Shown in pieces: positions 43,973-55,468 of a stretch of DNA of 64,000 nt. Positions within the stretch are counted from its first letter, which is position 1; the number at the start of each line of letters is the position of its first letter. Under the pieces are notes generated by a model. The model had not been told where the DNA came from. It did no database searches and was given only the letters and a program-made list of their open reading frames with translations. The DNA comes from Aurelia coerulea (taxonomy: Eukaryota; Cnidaria; Scyphozoa; Semaeostomeae; Ulmaridae): assembly GCA_039566865.1 (NCBI GenBank), contig CM076947.1:6889501-6953500 (forward strand), written 5' to 3'. Made by a program: the position numbers and the translations under genes.

Positions 43973-44396
43973 ATGGCGCGCCAAACTGGCCAAAAACATT
44001 TAATTTGTTGACAGCAATGTATGATAAGTTGTTGATCATGTATTGATTTTTGTTGACAGATTTTACATTTTTGCAGACACAATTTACATTTTTGCAGACA
44101 CAATTTACATTTTTGCAGACACAATTTACATTTTTACAGACACAATTTGCAGTTTTGCTGTCACAAGTCTTCCTTTGGCAGCGAAGAAACTCAGTTTTCC
44201 TGTGACAGCAATAAACTTCAACAACTACAGCTGCGATTTGCTGTCAGCAACAAAGTTTTGCTGTCAGCAAAATCAAATGCGTTTACATAAGGCCGGGGGT
44301 CAACTGATCAGTCAACAATTGTCCACGGGGGTTCACTCACGTATTTCTTCGTACTCATCAGTGGGGAATCTCTTCTTCGCTTCCTTAACCACGTGC
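43973..44396 (+). repeat. Left arm of the outer transposon, with 4 x 21-bp minisatellite
   Basis: It matches the reverse complement of 53426-53818 except for one extra ACATTTTTGCAGACACAATTT unit and small indels. Short TGCTGTCA...TGACAGCA and TTGCTGTCAGCAA palindromes recur in the inner half. Confidence 0.88.
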
Positions 44397-45745
44397 GACA
44401 GTGACTGCCTAGTTGTTTCACGAAAGCGAAGAGAATATTCTTGGGCTTCGGAGGGGGGGGGGGGCTACTTAGTACATTTGTCGGACGGGGATGTGCCGTT
44501 TTTCAGGGTATCATTTTCACCAATTTTGTCTGGCACCGGGTATCAAAATAAGCCAATTTCTCTAGAGCAGGTTGTCAAAACATGGCAACAGGTGATATTT
44601 TGCTAGATCGGGTAGTTTTTCGATCAATTTTTCATGTTTGGAGTATACGTTTCACCAATTTGTTCTGGAATCTGTTATCATTTGGAGCAATAAATTCTTG
44701 AGCAAGGTAAAAATAAAAAATGTTCGTGGGCACACCCAGTGGTGGACTGGCTCCGATTTTTGCACCAGCCATGGATGAGTTAAGGGGGTATACCCAGTAT
44801 TTGAGTCAAAATCTTTGTTACAGGCTCAAAATCTTGGAAGATGAAAGGTTTAAACCTACTTTAAGGAATCTGCCACAAAACAATAGTTTATTGTTGTTGT
44901 TGCCATGGAAACGAATAACAAAGCGCTCAAAACAACTATTTTCACTTCTCGTTTTTCTGCTCAATGGATTTGTGGAAAGGGGTTTGCAGCATATCAAATG
45001 AAGGCTCTTAGCACAACGTATGTGGTAACAGAAAGCATTTTTGAGAATAAACTAATTTCTATTTTTGGCAGAGATTTGCAAATTGCGTGAAATTTTGATC
45101 CGCTACTTGCAAATATCACAGATAATTACAACAAAAAGAAACTTTTTTTCAAAAAAAGCTCTCTGTTACCAGAAAGTACAACTCTAAACCCCTTCACATG
45201 CAAAAAATCAAGTTAGAATACCAATTATTGTGGCTAGGACTTTGGAAATGGTAAGAACACTTGCGCAAAAGTAGCATTTTGAGGAAAATGAGATTAAAGT
45301 TTTCCTCTTTAAAAAGCACCAGATTCATAAACTGTTCCTTCTAATTCTCTTTGTTTGTCCTCTTCATCATGCTTTCTCTTTCTTCTACCTTGTCTTATCT
45401 TTTTTTCTACCTCTGAAACTCTTCTTCTGCTTTGGTAAACTCTACATTCATCTCTTTTCTGTAAGGACATCTTTGTGTAGTTACCAGCAGTAATTCCAAT
45501 GAAACTCAAAACGTTCTCCAATAGCACTCTTCTCGATTGACGTCACACAAAATAGCGCATTGCATGCTGGGATATGTTTGCGGACAAAATATTCGATCGC
45601 CGTGTGCTTACCTACGCGATCTGTGCGCGACTCATTTCATTCATCCCGAGATTCCGCTTACAAAACTCCTTTTATCTGAAAAATTCAATTCAATATATGG
45701 GTAAGGGTCCATGCAAAAACTGCACGAAGCAGTTAGATTTTCAAG

Positions 45746-47593
45746 ATGGAGGAAGTAGTGCTTTCGGAGGGTGATGTTCCAGGTTCACATTTCACCAGAG
45801 ATCCTGAGGAATATTCTGTTCTCGAACTCAAACGCTGGTTGGAATGTCATGGAGGAAAGAAGTCAGGGAGAAAACAAGAACTTGTCGATAGAATAAGATC
45901 ATTTATCGCAATAAAGAAAGGTATTGATCCAAAAGTTGATGGAGGAAAGTGGTACGAGCAGAAAAGGCAAGAAAGGGAATTACTATCATCGAGTCAACCA
46001 AGAAACATAGAGACTCCTGAGCAAGGTTGGGGAACATTTCCAACTACCGATATTCCAATGATGTTCAACTATGGTCATGTGTATCAGTATCTCATTGAGT
46101 CCGTTGCTAAGTTTGGCCAAACAGGCCTAAGCCAACATGCCTCAAGTGACAGTGAAGATGACAGGGACTTCCCAAATGACTCATCAGGCTACACTTCTAC
46201 AGCACGACCACTCCGTAAAGGGATGAATCTGATGAAAAGTGGCTTTGTAAATGATATGCTTGACCATACTGATGACAATTATTATTTCTGCAAAGGACAT
46301 GTGCATCATTCAATGAAAAACGAGCTACCACTTGCAGTTGAGGTTGTCCTCAGCCATAAAAGTGGGTCAGTCCAGCAGGCCACATGTACCTGCAAGGCTT
46401 CCGCGTTTGGTAGATGTGCCCATGTTTCTGCTCTCTTGCTAAAAATTGTTAAATTTGTTGAGGTCAATGGTACCAAAGTCAAAGCTCCTTCTACTTCAAA
46501 GCCATGCCAATGGAATCGTGGGAAGAAAAGAGCCAAAGACCCAACTGTGGTACATTATGCTTCTTATGATTCAAAAAAGGCTTCAAAACTCAGATTGTAT
46601 GACTGGGACCCACGACCAATGAATCATCGCAATAACTTTAGCAATGAACATACAAATTCATTTCTTAGAAACCTCCAAGAATACAGTTCCAAAACAAATG
46701 AAGTTTCAATGTGGGAATTGTCATTGATGATGAAATATGAAGACTACACCCTTGAAGAAGAAAGAAAAACGATTTTGAAAACTCTTGTCAATGATCTAGA
46801 GGAATCCTTGAAAGATGTGTTCACAGGCACAGGGGATCAAGTAGAATATACCGAAATACCAGGTACGAAGGAGCAAAGTGCATCATTGAGATGGTTTGAA
46901 GAACGAAGATACCGCATTACAGCTTCCAAATGCAAAACAGCCTATTCTTGTGGGGAAAAGCTTTTATGTGAAAGAGGAAAGGAATGCCTAGGGCAGCTCT
47001 ATAACTGGATACGGAATAAATTTTGGTTTCCAAAACATATAACAACCAAGGATATAGAATATGGTATTGAAACAGAAGCAACAGCAAGGGATGCATACAA
47101 GGCAGTTACTGGCAACTGCATTTCTGAGTCTGGCATTTGGGTTTGCAATAGATTTCCTTACTTGGGAGCAAGCCCAGATGGATTGATAAAAGATGCGAAT
47201 GCCAAAATAGTTGGTGTTATCGAGATAAAATGCCTCAAAATTTTCAAAGAAAAATCAATACAAGAAGTGGTTGAAGAGCGCAAACAAAAAACTTTGTCCT
47301 CTACATTGTACAACAGGCAGTGTTTCAAAATAGAAGATGATAAGCTGCTTCTGCGAGAAAGTCACCCATACTATTTCCAAATTCAACTTCAGTTGCTGGT
47401 TACTGGGTGCCAATTCTGTGACTTTGTTTTGTACTCTGCAAAAGGACCTCCCTCTATCCAAAGGATCAATGAAAATAAAACATTTCAGGGTAATATGGAA
47501 CAAGCATTGTCAGCATTTTGGCATAGAGTTTTAATACCGGATTTCTTTGAAATGCGTGTGCCTAGGGAGTTGAAGCCATTCATTTTGCCATAG
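45746..47593 (+). CDS. SAP-SWIM-YqaJ nuclease of the ISL2EU-like element
   Basis: 615 codons, no stops; ATG 45746 in good context (AAGATGG). Residues 22-53 form a SAP DNA-binding motif (LELKRWLECHGGKKSGRKQELV). C214/C216/C224/H226 form a SWIM zinc finger (CTC...CAH). Residues about 385-570 are a YqaJ/lambda-exonuclease-like PD-(D/E)XK domain: D478 in ASPDG, E493-x-K495 in EIK, Q545/Q547 in FQIQLQ. In phage this fold is a 5'-3' exonuclease used in recombination; in the transposon it presumably processes ends or repair intermediates. All catalytic residues are present. It converges with the THAP transposase gene. Confidence 0.93.
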   Translation: MEEVVLSEGDVPGSHFTRDPEEYSVLELKRWLECHGGKKSGRKQELVDRIRSFIAIKKGIDPKVDGGKWYEQKRQERELLSSSQPRNIETPEQGWGTFPTTDIPMMFNYGHVYQYLIESVAKFGQTGLSQHASSDSEDDRDFPNDSSGYTSTARPLRKGMNLMKSGFVNDMLDHTDDNYYFCKGHVHHSMKNELPLAVEVVLSHKSGSVQQATCTCKASAFGRCAHVSALLLKIVKFVEVNGTKVKAPSTSKPCQWNRGKKRAKDPTVVHYASYDSKKASKLRLYDWDPRPMNHRNNFSNEHTNSFLRNLQEYSSKTNEVSMWELSLMMKYEDYTLEEERKTILKTLVNDLEESLKDVFTGTGDQVEYTEIPGTKEQSASLRWFEERRYRITASKCKTAYSCGEKLLCERGKECLGQLYNWIRNKFWFPKHITTKDIEYGIETEATARDAYKAVTGNCISESGIWVCNRFPYLGASPDGLIKDANAKIVGVIEIKCLKIFKEKSIQEVVEERKQKTLSSTLYNRQCFKIEDDKLLLRESHPYYFQIQLQLLVTGCQFCDFVLYSAKGPPSIQRINENKTFQGNMEQALSAFWHRVLIPDFFEMRVPRELKPFILP

Positions 47594-48551
47594 AATTGAT
47601 TAATCCTGAACAATATTTTGCATTTATGTTGAACATCATACATTAAAATCAGAAACTTTTGGATGGAAAAGTTTCAGAAAAACAGCTTTGGACAAAAAGC
47701 TTTTTGGACGCTTTTTGGGAATTTCGGACAATAAAACTTTCGGACAAATGCTTTTTTCATAATTTAAAAGGATTTAATATTTTCGGACAAAACAACTTTC
47801 AGATATCACCTGACTTCAGACAATTAAACTTTCAGACAAAATTTTGTCCGAAAGTTTTCAATTTTAATGTATGATATTTATTTGAATTCTTTGAGTTATC
47901 ATGCAAACTAGCTTGATAAATAATGTATCGACTTGCTTTCCAATGGGTCCTCCATTTTGTTCTGATGTAAAAATTAAAAAAATATGGCCCCTCCTTCCCT
48001 CTGCATGCAAAGAACAATAGAAATGATGTCATTGTAGAAATTGATGTATGCATTTGCTATACTCCTTTTATTCCATAACAGCATACATTCTGAATGGATG
48101 GCCCCTATTTTGGTGAAATGAAATCAGAAACGAGAAAGGAAATCTCACTATTTAGAGTTGCTTTATCATTATCAATGAAATAACTTGTACTTGGACTGGA
48201 TCACATCTGTCAAAAATCGGTTTTTATTTATAATTTATATTGATAGCCATACGTGTGATATTGTTTTCTGCACAAATTTTGGGTTGATGGAAATGAATCC
48301 ACAATAAAGTTGCTACTAAAAATAGCTCTGTAATATTTACAACATACTGTATGAATGTTTCATTTTTTTCTCTACGAAATTCAAAAACCCATCTTCAAAA
48401 TAACACGTTCATTTCAAGAAATATTGTGGAAAATCTCTGTGATATGGCATATAAAAAACTGCAAAATTGTCATTTCAAAATATGTTTGTTTACTTGAAGT
48501 GACCCAACCCCTTTAGCTAAGTCCTTGAATACATTTTTTGGAAGGTTAATT
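47594..48551. other. Spacer between the convergent ISL2EU-like genes, with GGACAAA repeats
   Basis: From 47680 to 47860 variants of TTTCGGACAAA/TTTCAGACAAA recur about seven times, ending in the hairpin ACTTTCAGACAAAATTTTGTCCGAAAGT. The motif resembles the GCGGACAAA block just inside the element's ends, so these may be extra transposase-binding sites. No coding sequence seen. Confidence 0.5.
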
Positions 48552-50139
48552 TTATGTGCAAAGTGCAGGTTGAAAGTTCACAAGACAACATGCTACATAC
48601 ACCATCTGAGATGCAATATGGCTAAGTGACAATGGTATAAGGTTTCCAATAAGTTTGAATTTTTTCAAACGTTCATTGAACCTTTCTACATGTATTCTGG
48701 CCTTGGCAATTCTCCTGGTGTCCATCTCCTCTTCTTTTGTCAGACGTTCTCTCTTGCCCAGAAAAGCTGGAATTTTGATTGATGCATGCTTAGGGTTTAA
48801 CATGTCTTGGATGGTAAATCCTTTGTCAACCAAAACAACATCTCCATGCTCAATGTGGTCAATAATACCACATTTCTTTGTAATTGATACATCATCAATA
48901 CTACCCTCATATAAATCTGAAACAAAACAAGCTGCACCATTTGGGGTAACTGCAATGAGTGCTTTGAATGTTGTGTGATGTTTGTAAGAGGAGTATACAT
49001 TTCCTTGCTGTGAATAGGTTCCTTGGGGTTTGCACAAAAAACTCAGTGCAATCAATGGAGCATCTGATGTTTCTGAAACTTCTAAACACTTTTGGCAGCA
49101 CAGGCTTTAAAATTTTCCTGCTAGGGAACATCATGTATTTCATTTCTTTGAACTGTAGAAACATAAATTGGATCCATGTGTTGAAAATGCGGCTAACAAC
49201 AGATTCTGATACATTGTAAATATATGCTATGGTTTTCAATGCAAATCCTCGTCTCAACCTCAAAAGGGTTATAAATAACTCCTCTCTAATTGTAAAACTC
49301 CCATTTTGACCTGGTTTTGATCCTGCAACTCTTTCCACACCAACACCATTTTTCTCTGATTTTCTGTTACTATTCCAGTATCGAAGGTTGAATTTTGCAG
49401 GACCTAAAAAGTCTAACAGGATTTCAAACTGTCCAGGGTAAAGCCCTATAAAATACTTGGCCTTTTTCTGATCTTGTAAAATTAATTCAGGGGACATTGT
49501 ATCCAGTTGAATATTTGTGCCACCTGATTGTGAAATTGTTGTTTTGTTTCTTAGTATCATTGTTTCTATTTGGGCACCAAGCATATACTTGTCATAAACT
49601 GTTTGTGTGCCCTGATGTACAGCATTGGAGGTGTTAAAAACAAGCTCTCCTTCAGAGACATCATCACATGGCTGTTCGAAAGTGGCCTCTGATGATTCAA
49701 CATTAAACAATTCTTGGTCGCCAGCCAAACTTGAGTCGACTTCTGTTCTCGCTTTCTTGGTCAAAAGTGGACATTCGTCCCGTTTTCTTGGAGGTTTTAT
49801 CCTCTTCAGTCGCCCTTCCTGTTCCTTCTCCGTCAATGAGGCAAGAATCGGGTCTGGGTTATTTTCTGTTGGTCCCTTCCCATTTATGAAGTGCAGAGAA
49901 CATATGTAGGTGTCTTTTGTGATCTGTTCCAATTTGCTGAAGTCTTTCCGACCGCAGGCATGCATCCAACGTTTTGCTGCAACTGTTTGTTGGTTTGCTT
50001 TTTGCTTCTCCCAATCTGTCATGTGTTCGCGGATCTTTCCCGGCTTGGTAAACCTTATAAATGTGGTACCAATTGGCATGCGCTCTGGATATCTTGAGTC
50101 TGACTTACATATACCCCAGCAACAATGTTTCGTAGCCAT
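48552..50139 (-). pseudogene. THAP-DDE_Tnp_4 transposase, one frameshift
   Basis: ATG at 50139. Residues 1-90 are a THAP zinc finger (CCWGICKS, RWMHACGR, YICSLHF), a DNA-binding domain borrowed by several transposases. Residues about 250-330 are a helix-turn-helix segment (FTIREELFITLLRLRRGFAL). The DDE domain has SIDCTEFFVQTP (first Asp), then in the next frame SSYKHHTTFKALIAVTPNG, LVDKGFTI (second Asp) and HVERFNERLKKF (Glu). The frame changes within CCAAGGAACCTATTCACAG near 49030; otherwise both parts are clean. The two halves overlap as frames 50139-48907 and 49055-48552. Confidence 0.88.
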
Positions 50140-53100
50140 GATTTACAAGAAAAGCAGCATTCAAACACGATTTATTCACATGAAACGAGCATCAACCTTG
50201 GAATAAACATGCAATGATCTGATGAACTGGCCTAATGTTTGTCCGCAATTCGATCCCACCATGCTTTGCGCAAAAACGTCATTGTCTATTTTTAGCAATG
50301 GAGAAGAGTGCTATTTGATATAACCATCATTGTAAGGAATCGTTGCCAAAGAGGCACAAGAATTGATGGGCACAGAACCAACATATGTTTCCTTTGGACA
50401 TAAATGCCACAAAACACTGTGGAAGCTCTCTGCAGCATTTTGAGTGTAGCCATCAACACAGCGCTGCAGCAAGTCACGAGAGCTAAGTCTGTCAAATAAG
50501 GGTTTGATCTTCAAAGCGACAGCCTTTGGTAACGGATTCTTGTGGTGGAAAGGCTTAGAAGATGCTGCTAAATTTCTTTGAAAAGCACACCAGCTTTCTT
50601 TCCCCTTGGGGCACAATGTGTGATTGTGCATTTCATCTGTGGAGACTCTGTGGCGCAGGATTGCATCAATTGATTCCTTCATCTTCTCCACATTGCCAAT
50701 ATTGCGTCTTATTGCGAGACCATAGTAAACTTGCAGTTGATCAATTTCTTTATTTGTCAATCGACCCTTCCCTCCAATAGTTTTTCCATCTGCTAATTTC
50801 TGGTTTCCACATCCTGCCTTTAATTTTCTCAGGTTATTTCCAACTCTCTTTTGGACATGGCCAACGCATTCAAGTTTTGAAATATGAATGTCCTCTCCAT
50901 ATGGCTTTTCCTTTGAAACAGTTTCATATGTCTTACTGTCACCATCTCCTATATAATGAGTGTATCTCAGTTTCTTTTCAGCAATGGACCTGTTAAACAT
51001 TCTCCTGACACCAACAACTTCCATTGATGGAGATGATCCTTCGTAATTTTTGCTACAATTGTGCAGAGCCTTTAGATTTTCAGACTTTTGAGAGTCAACA
51101 TCCAGTTTATTTATAGATTGGCAGCCCTTGCAGGATTTTCTTAAAATTTCAACATCAATAACTTTCCCAGTATCAGCTGAGATACATGAAACACCTCCAA
51201 TTAATGAAGAAAATCCACGTTTCTGCCAAGTGCCATCAAACATGCATTTTGTATCCACAATAGCATCTGGAGATGGATTAACTTCTTGTGCGGCAACCTT
51301 CATACTGCTGTTGGCAACATGTTTTGAGGCTGTCTCCAATTTTTCCATAATACTTTCATAGCAGGATTGTTTCATGGCATGAGGCATATTTAGTATTCCA
51401 CAAAACATATTCATACCACTCAGTCCTTTACCGATAATTCGCATACCGAGCACAAATCTGTAATTTGCCTCGTATACTTTGGGACCAGGCGTTCCTCTGT
51501 TGGTAGAATCTTCTGTACATTTCTTTGAAGTTGCAAAGTTTTTTGTGAATCCACAAGAGTCACATGAAAGGGAAAGCTTTCTTGCAACACCCTCTTTTTT
51601 TCTTTCTTTCAAACACAAGGTGCCTTGTTTGCAAACTTTGCAAACAGCTGACTGGCTAAATACCACATCTAAAATTTCAACATCTATCAATGCAAAACCT
51701 TCTGGTTTTCCATCAGTATATTCATCTCTAGTAGCTGCAGCTGACTTGCTCTTTCTTGAGACAGGGGTAGATTTGCAGAGTTTCTCTTCACTTCGAGACT
51801 TCTTTTTAGGTGGACTTTCCTCCAAGATCGGTTGGCCTAGGCCACTACTACCACTACCATTACCAGACTCTCCTTGGTCTTCTTGCTGGACAGTTGGAAG
51901 TTGGTGCTCTGATTCCTTTTCTTCGCTGCAAGTTGCTGTTTTGGGAGCTCTTCCTTTTGCTTCCCTTGCAATTCTAAGCTGTTTCCTTCTGCTCACTCTC
52001 TTTGAGGGATATTTTCGTTTTCCCTTTGATGAATCTTTGCCAACCATTTTAATGCAATGAATGATGACTCATTGCTCTGAGAACTACTCAAAAAGAGGCT
52101 AGCACAAGGGTACAAGAATTACAGAAAAAACCCGGTCTTCCTTGCGCAATTTACAGGAACACAGAAGGTTTTTGCACCAAGTGCACCCCAAAAAGGGAGC
52201 ACAAAGTTTGACATCCTTCATTAAAAACTTATTTTACTAAGAAACTGTTGAGGATACAGCAAAAATAAGTGCAGAATTAGAATCTATGATAAATTTTGGT
52301 TCTGGGACATATTTTTGCGAAAAATGGCAAAAAATTAGATTTTTCGCATTTAAATACTGGATATAGCCCCTTAAGGGGCCCTAAGTGGGTGTGGCCTAAA
52401 TCATTAGGGTGTGGCCATGAGCAAAATTCGTCGCAATTCCTTGTTTTATTACCAATAGCAAAACTAAACTCACTTCCTTTGAAAAAGAGGATTATATCTT
52501 CTTATGGCATGATTAAAATCTTTACGTAGTCCCTACTTTTTAAAAGTATTTTTGACATTTTTTAGTATTGTGGGCCATACGATGTATAATGTTTTCGTTT
52601 CTCAAACTGTTAGTCAACCCTTTCCCAAACCTCGCAGCAGCTCGCAGCAGTGTGGCCAGGGAAAATTAACTGATGGAGTTCCAAAATGAGGGGTCTGGGG
52701 GCATAGTCTCCAGGAAAATCTCTAAGGATACTCCCTCTACTTTGGCTTAGAGCACTTCTCCTAATTCCAATAAAATTAATTTTTTATCGTGTGTAACAGT
52801 TGTTTTATCGATCAACACTGTTACAAAAATCTTCGCACAAAGGCTTTTACTTTGTCGCAGCAATCCAATTTTTACGTCTCGCGTGCCCCCAAAGTGTAGA
52901 CCTTGACAAAATTTGCCTCAGAAAATGTTTGAAACAGGCAGCCTTACTTTAGCTCAGAACGACTCTCCCAGTCATTTTCTAGCATTTATCAGAGTCTTAC
53001 CCTACACTACCTATACTCAGATATTTCTTTGAAGGAATCTCGAGAACCTTCTTTTGGCTTCAGTCTGAACTGTATTAATTTCTTTGAACAAGTTCACTAA

Positions 53101-53425
53101 CACGGAAGGATTCAAATGTGAAGTGAGATTTCCATTATTCAAGAATGCAGATCTACTGAAGAAGTTCCTAATTTTGCAAAAGGGCCTCTTCCAGCAAAAA
53201 TGAAGCCCCTTTTGCAAGATTTTAGGAATGGGCCAGTCCGCCACTGGGCACACCCCCGTACAAATGTAAATCAAATACCCCCCCCCCGGATGGAAAGCAA
53301 ACGTGGACTTCTCAGTGTGTCGAATACAGATACCTATGGAAGGCGATGCTCATATAAACTCTCTGACCGCTTCCTCTTCCTGTGCGGGGACCATCTTGCA
53401 ACTTCTTGACCCCGAACAACGGCAA

Positions 53426-53818
53426 AAGGAAGCGAAGAAGAGATTCCCCACTGATGAGTACGAAGAAATACGTGAGTGAACCCCCGTGGACAATTGTTGA
53501 CTGATCAGTTGACCCCCGGCCTTATGTAAACGCATTTGATTTTGCTGACAGCAAAACTTTGTTGCTGACAGCAAATCGCAGCTGTAGTTGTTGAAGTTTA
53601 TTGCTGTCACAGGAAAACTGAGTTTCTTCGCTGCCAAAGGAAGACTTGTGACAGCAAAACTGCAAATTGTGTCTGTAAAAATGTAAATTGTGTCTGCAAA
53701 AATGTAAATTGTGTCTGCAAAAATGTAAAATCTGTCAACAAAAATCAATACATGATCAACAACTTATCATACATTGCTGTCAACAAATTAAATGTTTTTG
53801 GCCGGTTTGGTGCGCCAT
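53426..53818 (-). repeat. Right arm of the outer transposon, with 3 x 21-bp minisatellite
   Basis: Reverse complement of 43973-44396, ending ...GGTGCGCCAT at 53818. The loss or gain of one minisatellite unit shows that the arms have changed independently since insertion. Confidence 0.88.
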
Positions 53819-53820
53819 AT

Positions 53821-55264
53821 TCATAGACTGCTCTCCCTGCCCTTCACACACAGCTACTGTAGGTGTAGTGTGTGTTGCAGGAGGAGAAGTGTTCTGCATT
53901 TGACTTTGTCATATTATGAAAACCTTCCCAAATCAAATGGCATAAAGCCATGCAAATGGGTGGTTACAGAGTTCAATTGACATCTTTTTAGGTGTTTAGG
54001 TTTTAAAAAACAAAATAAGCCCAAATTATCACAACATATCACCTGAGCTATGTAGTTATTTGTCCTTTATTTGCAGCTGAAGTAACTGTTATTTGTTGTT
54101 TAGGATGTTTTGTTAGATTTGAAGTCCAATTACTGCACAGTAAGATGGAAGTATAACATGAGTTGGATAAGACGAGCTACATTTTGAAAAGGATAATGTC
54201 TATTAATGTTAAAATGGAATGGGAAGTTCTTGATTACTTGTGTCTTGAAGAGAATAATTTATTTTGGTCAGTCCCAAGAAATAATGATAAATCAACAATT
54301 TTTAATAACATAGCTAGTTAATCAGTCCTTTGAATTAAATGTCTTAGGTATGAATATCAGTGAATTAAGGTGTGCGATACTTTTCAACCTGAAGCATTCT
54401 CTTTGTAAACATTTGTTTTTAGGAACCTCCTAGAAATCACAGAATTAGGGTAGTAATTCCCGGTTTCCTATCAGAGAAAATGCCGGAAAAGGGATGTTCT
54501 CAAAGAGCAAGAATCAGAGATTAGGGTTCATCTCAAAAAGTGCCAGACTGTCATGGTTACAATTCTTTCATAGGAGTGGACCCACCGGGCGTATAGACAA
54601 TTTCTTTCAAAAAAGTCTAGTATGTGCTATATATGCAAATGATCGTACAGTATATTCTTCTTGAATATCCATATGTACTAACTGTGAAGGCATCATTATG
54701 AATTAAGGGTACGTCCGAATTAGACACCATGCCAAAGATTAGGCCGTTCAGACCGGCTTGCGTTTGAATTGAAAATTTACCAAGACAAACGAAAAGCTAG
54801 TCGTTATATTTAAGTTTAGCTTTCAGAAAGAGTTAATGAACATGTTAATCGTGATTTGCCCAGTCTTAGGGCGTTTGCTTATTTTCAAATCGATTTTGTT
54901 GCGAAACCTGACCATTTAGGGTGAAGCTTCTCTAATAGCTCAAAATCAATGTTGAGAGTCTTTTGTTGCAAAACAAGCCGTTTTTCTCGCCGTTTAATAA
55001 TTTTTTACTCCGTCGCTCTTCTTTTGTAATTTTTTGTAACTTTTCCTGCAGGTAGCTGTTTTCTCCAACTCCCAGTTGCGACCAATGGTGCAAGGCGAAG
55101 TAAAATGCCCATTAAAGGGAATATAAGCATATATAAGTGGCTCCGAGCCACAAGACCTAAACTGTCAATCAAATTTAACCAATCACAACAAGCTATCTAC
55201 CATTGCACGTGATCACTTTCACTGCAGCCTAGCCTGCACGAGGGCACGTAACGGGCGATCAGTA
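53821..55264. other. Non-coding stretch
   Basis: No gene seen. It contains the inverted dispersed repeat at 54556-54602. A promoter-like segment near the right end has AACCAATCAC (about 55168-55177) and TATATAAG (55130-55137). Confidence 0.45.
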
Positions 55265-55468
55265 ATGGCGGGGAAGAGTTGCTTCGCTGTTTCTCTATCC
55301 GCTAAGGGGCAAAAACGGACAAGAAATGGAAAGAAATATTGCCTGTTCATTGACCACCGTGATGAAGCAGACCTTGTAGCCGCAGAATTTGATGTCCTGA
55401 AGAAATCGAAGCGCTTTGAGTCCATTTACGATACGAATGAATTGCTGAAATGGATGGGTACAGGATAA
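55265..55468 (+). CDS. Small unrecognised ORF behind a promoter-like segment
   Basis: 67 codons from ATG 55265 (AGTAATGGCGG context), K/R-rich in the middle (SAKGQKRTRNGKKYCLFIDH) and acidic after. It lies about 130 bases downstream of TATATAAG. It may be a first exon or a short stand-alone gene; no domain recognised. Confidence 0.35.
   Translation: MAGKSCFAVSLSAKGQKRTRNGKKYCLFIDHRDEADLVAAEFDVLKKSKRFESIYDTNELLKWMGTG

Larger units (their letters stand above)
45523..50312. mobile_element. ISL2EU-like DNA transposon (YqaJ nuclease + THAP transposase)
   Basis: The ends are inverted: AGCACTCTTCTC from 45523 and GAGAAGAGTGCT to 50312. Similarity continues inward (GCATG.TGGGAT and TTTGTCCGC/GCGGACAAA blocks). 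The 2-bp duplication AT is at 45521-45522 and 50313-50314. It carries two convergent genes, a SAP/SWIM/YqaJ protein and a THAP/DDE_Tnp_4 transposase, the combination known for ISL2EU (formerly IS4EU) elements, which also duplicate 2 bp. Length 4.8 kb. The transposase is frameshifted, so this copy is no longer autonomous. Confidence 0.88.
45309..52047 (-). pseudogene. Mutator-like transposase, split by an ISL2EU-like insertion
   Basis: The minus-strand frame runs from ATG 52047 to 50313, breaks at the insertion (50312-45523), and resumes at 45520 to end at 45309; about 645 codons in all. The N-terminus is basic and Ser-rich with an NLS-like PPKKKSRSEE. A zinc-ribbon-like CKVC...CDSC follows at about 135-165. 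The catalytic core has FDGTWQKRG (first Asp), YIGDGDSKTYETV (second Asp) and NAAESFHSVLW (Glu), the RNase-H-fold layout of MULE transposases. The C-terminal tail past the insertion is Arg/Lys-rich. Except for the insertion the frame is clean, so the element was active until recently. Confidence 0.85.
44737..53246. mobile_element. Mutator-like DNA transposon, 8-bp target duplication
   Basis: The ends are CAGTGGTGGACTGGC (from 44737) and GCCAGTCCGCCACTG (to 53246), inverted with one difference. GGCACACC flanks both ends exactly (44729-44736 and 53247-53254); the next base also allows a 9-bp reading. A second inverted block (TTAAGGGG.TATA.CCAGTATTT) is at 44776-44803 and 52352-52379. Without the ISL2EU-like insertion the element is about 3.7 kb and codes for a single Mutator-like transposase, whose 8-9-bp duplications fit. 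Confidence 0.85.
43973..53818. mobile_element. Outer DNA transposon with ~400-bp TIRs, split by nested insertions
   Basis: The arms 43973-44396 and 53426-53818 are near-perfect inverted copies, starting ATGGCGC(G/A)CCAAAC at the outer ends. AT flanks both ends (43971-43972, 53819-53820), consistent with a 2-bp duplication. Each arm contains a 21-bp minisatellite (44065-44148, four units; 53664-53726, three units). Open frames inside the arms are by-products of this repeat. Apart from the arms, nearly all of the interior belongs to two later insertions, so the original was probably a short non-autonomous element of about 1-1.5 kb. Confidence 0.85.

Noticed and set aside
44043..44606. 187-codon frame with repeated IFADTIY peptide (and its mirror at 53350-53748)
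   Set aside because: Both lie in the inverted arms of the outer transposon and come from the 21-bp minisatellite.
44720..45001. 93-codon frame just inside the Mutator-like element
   Set aside because: It overlaps the terminal repeat and shows no domain; probably chance.
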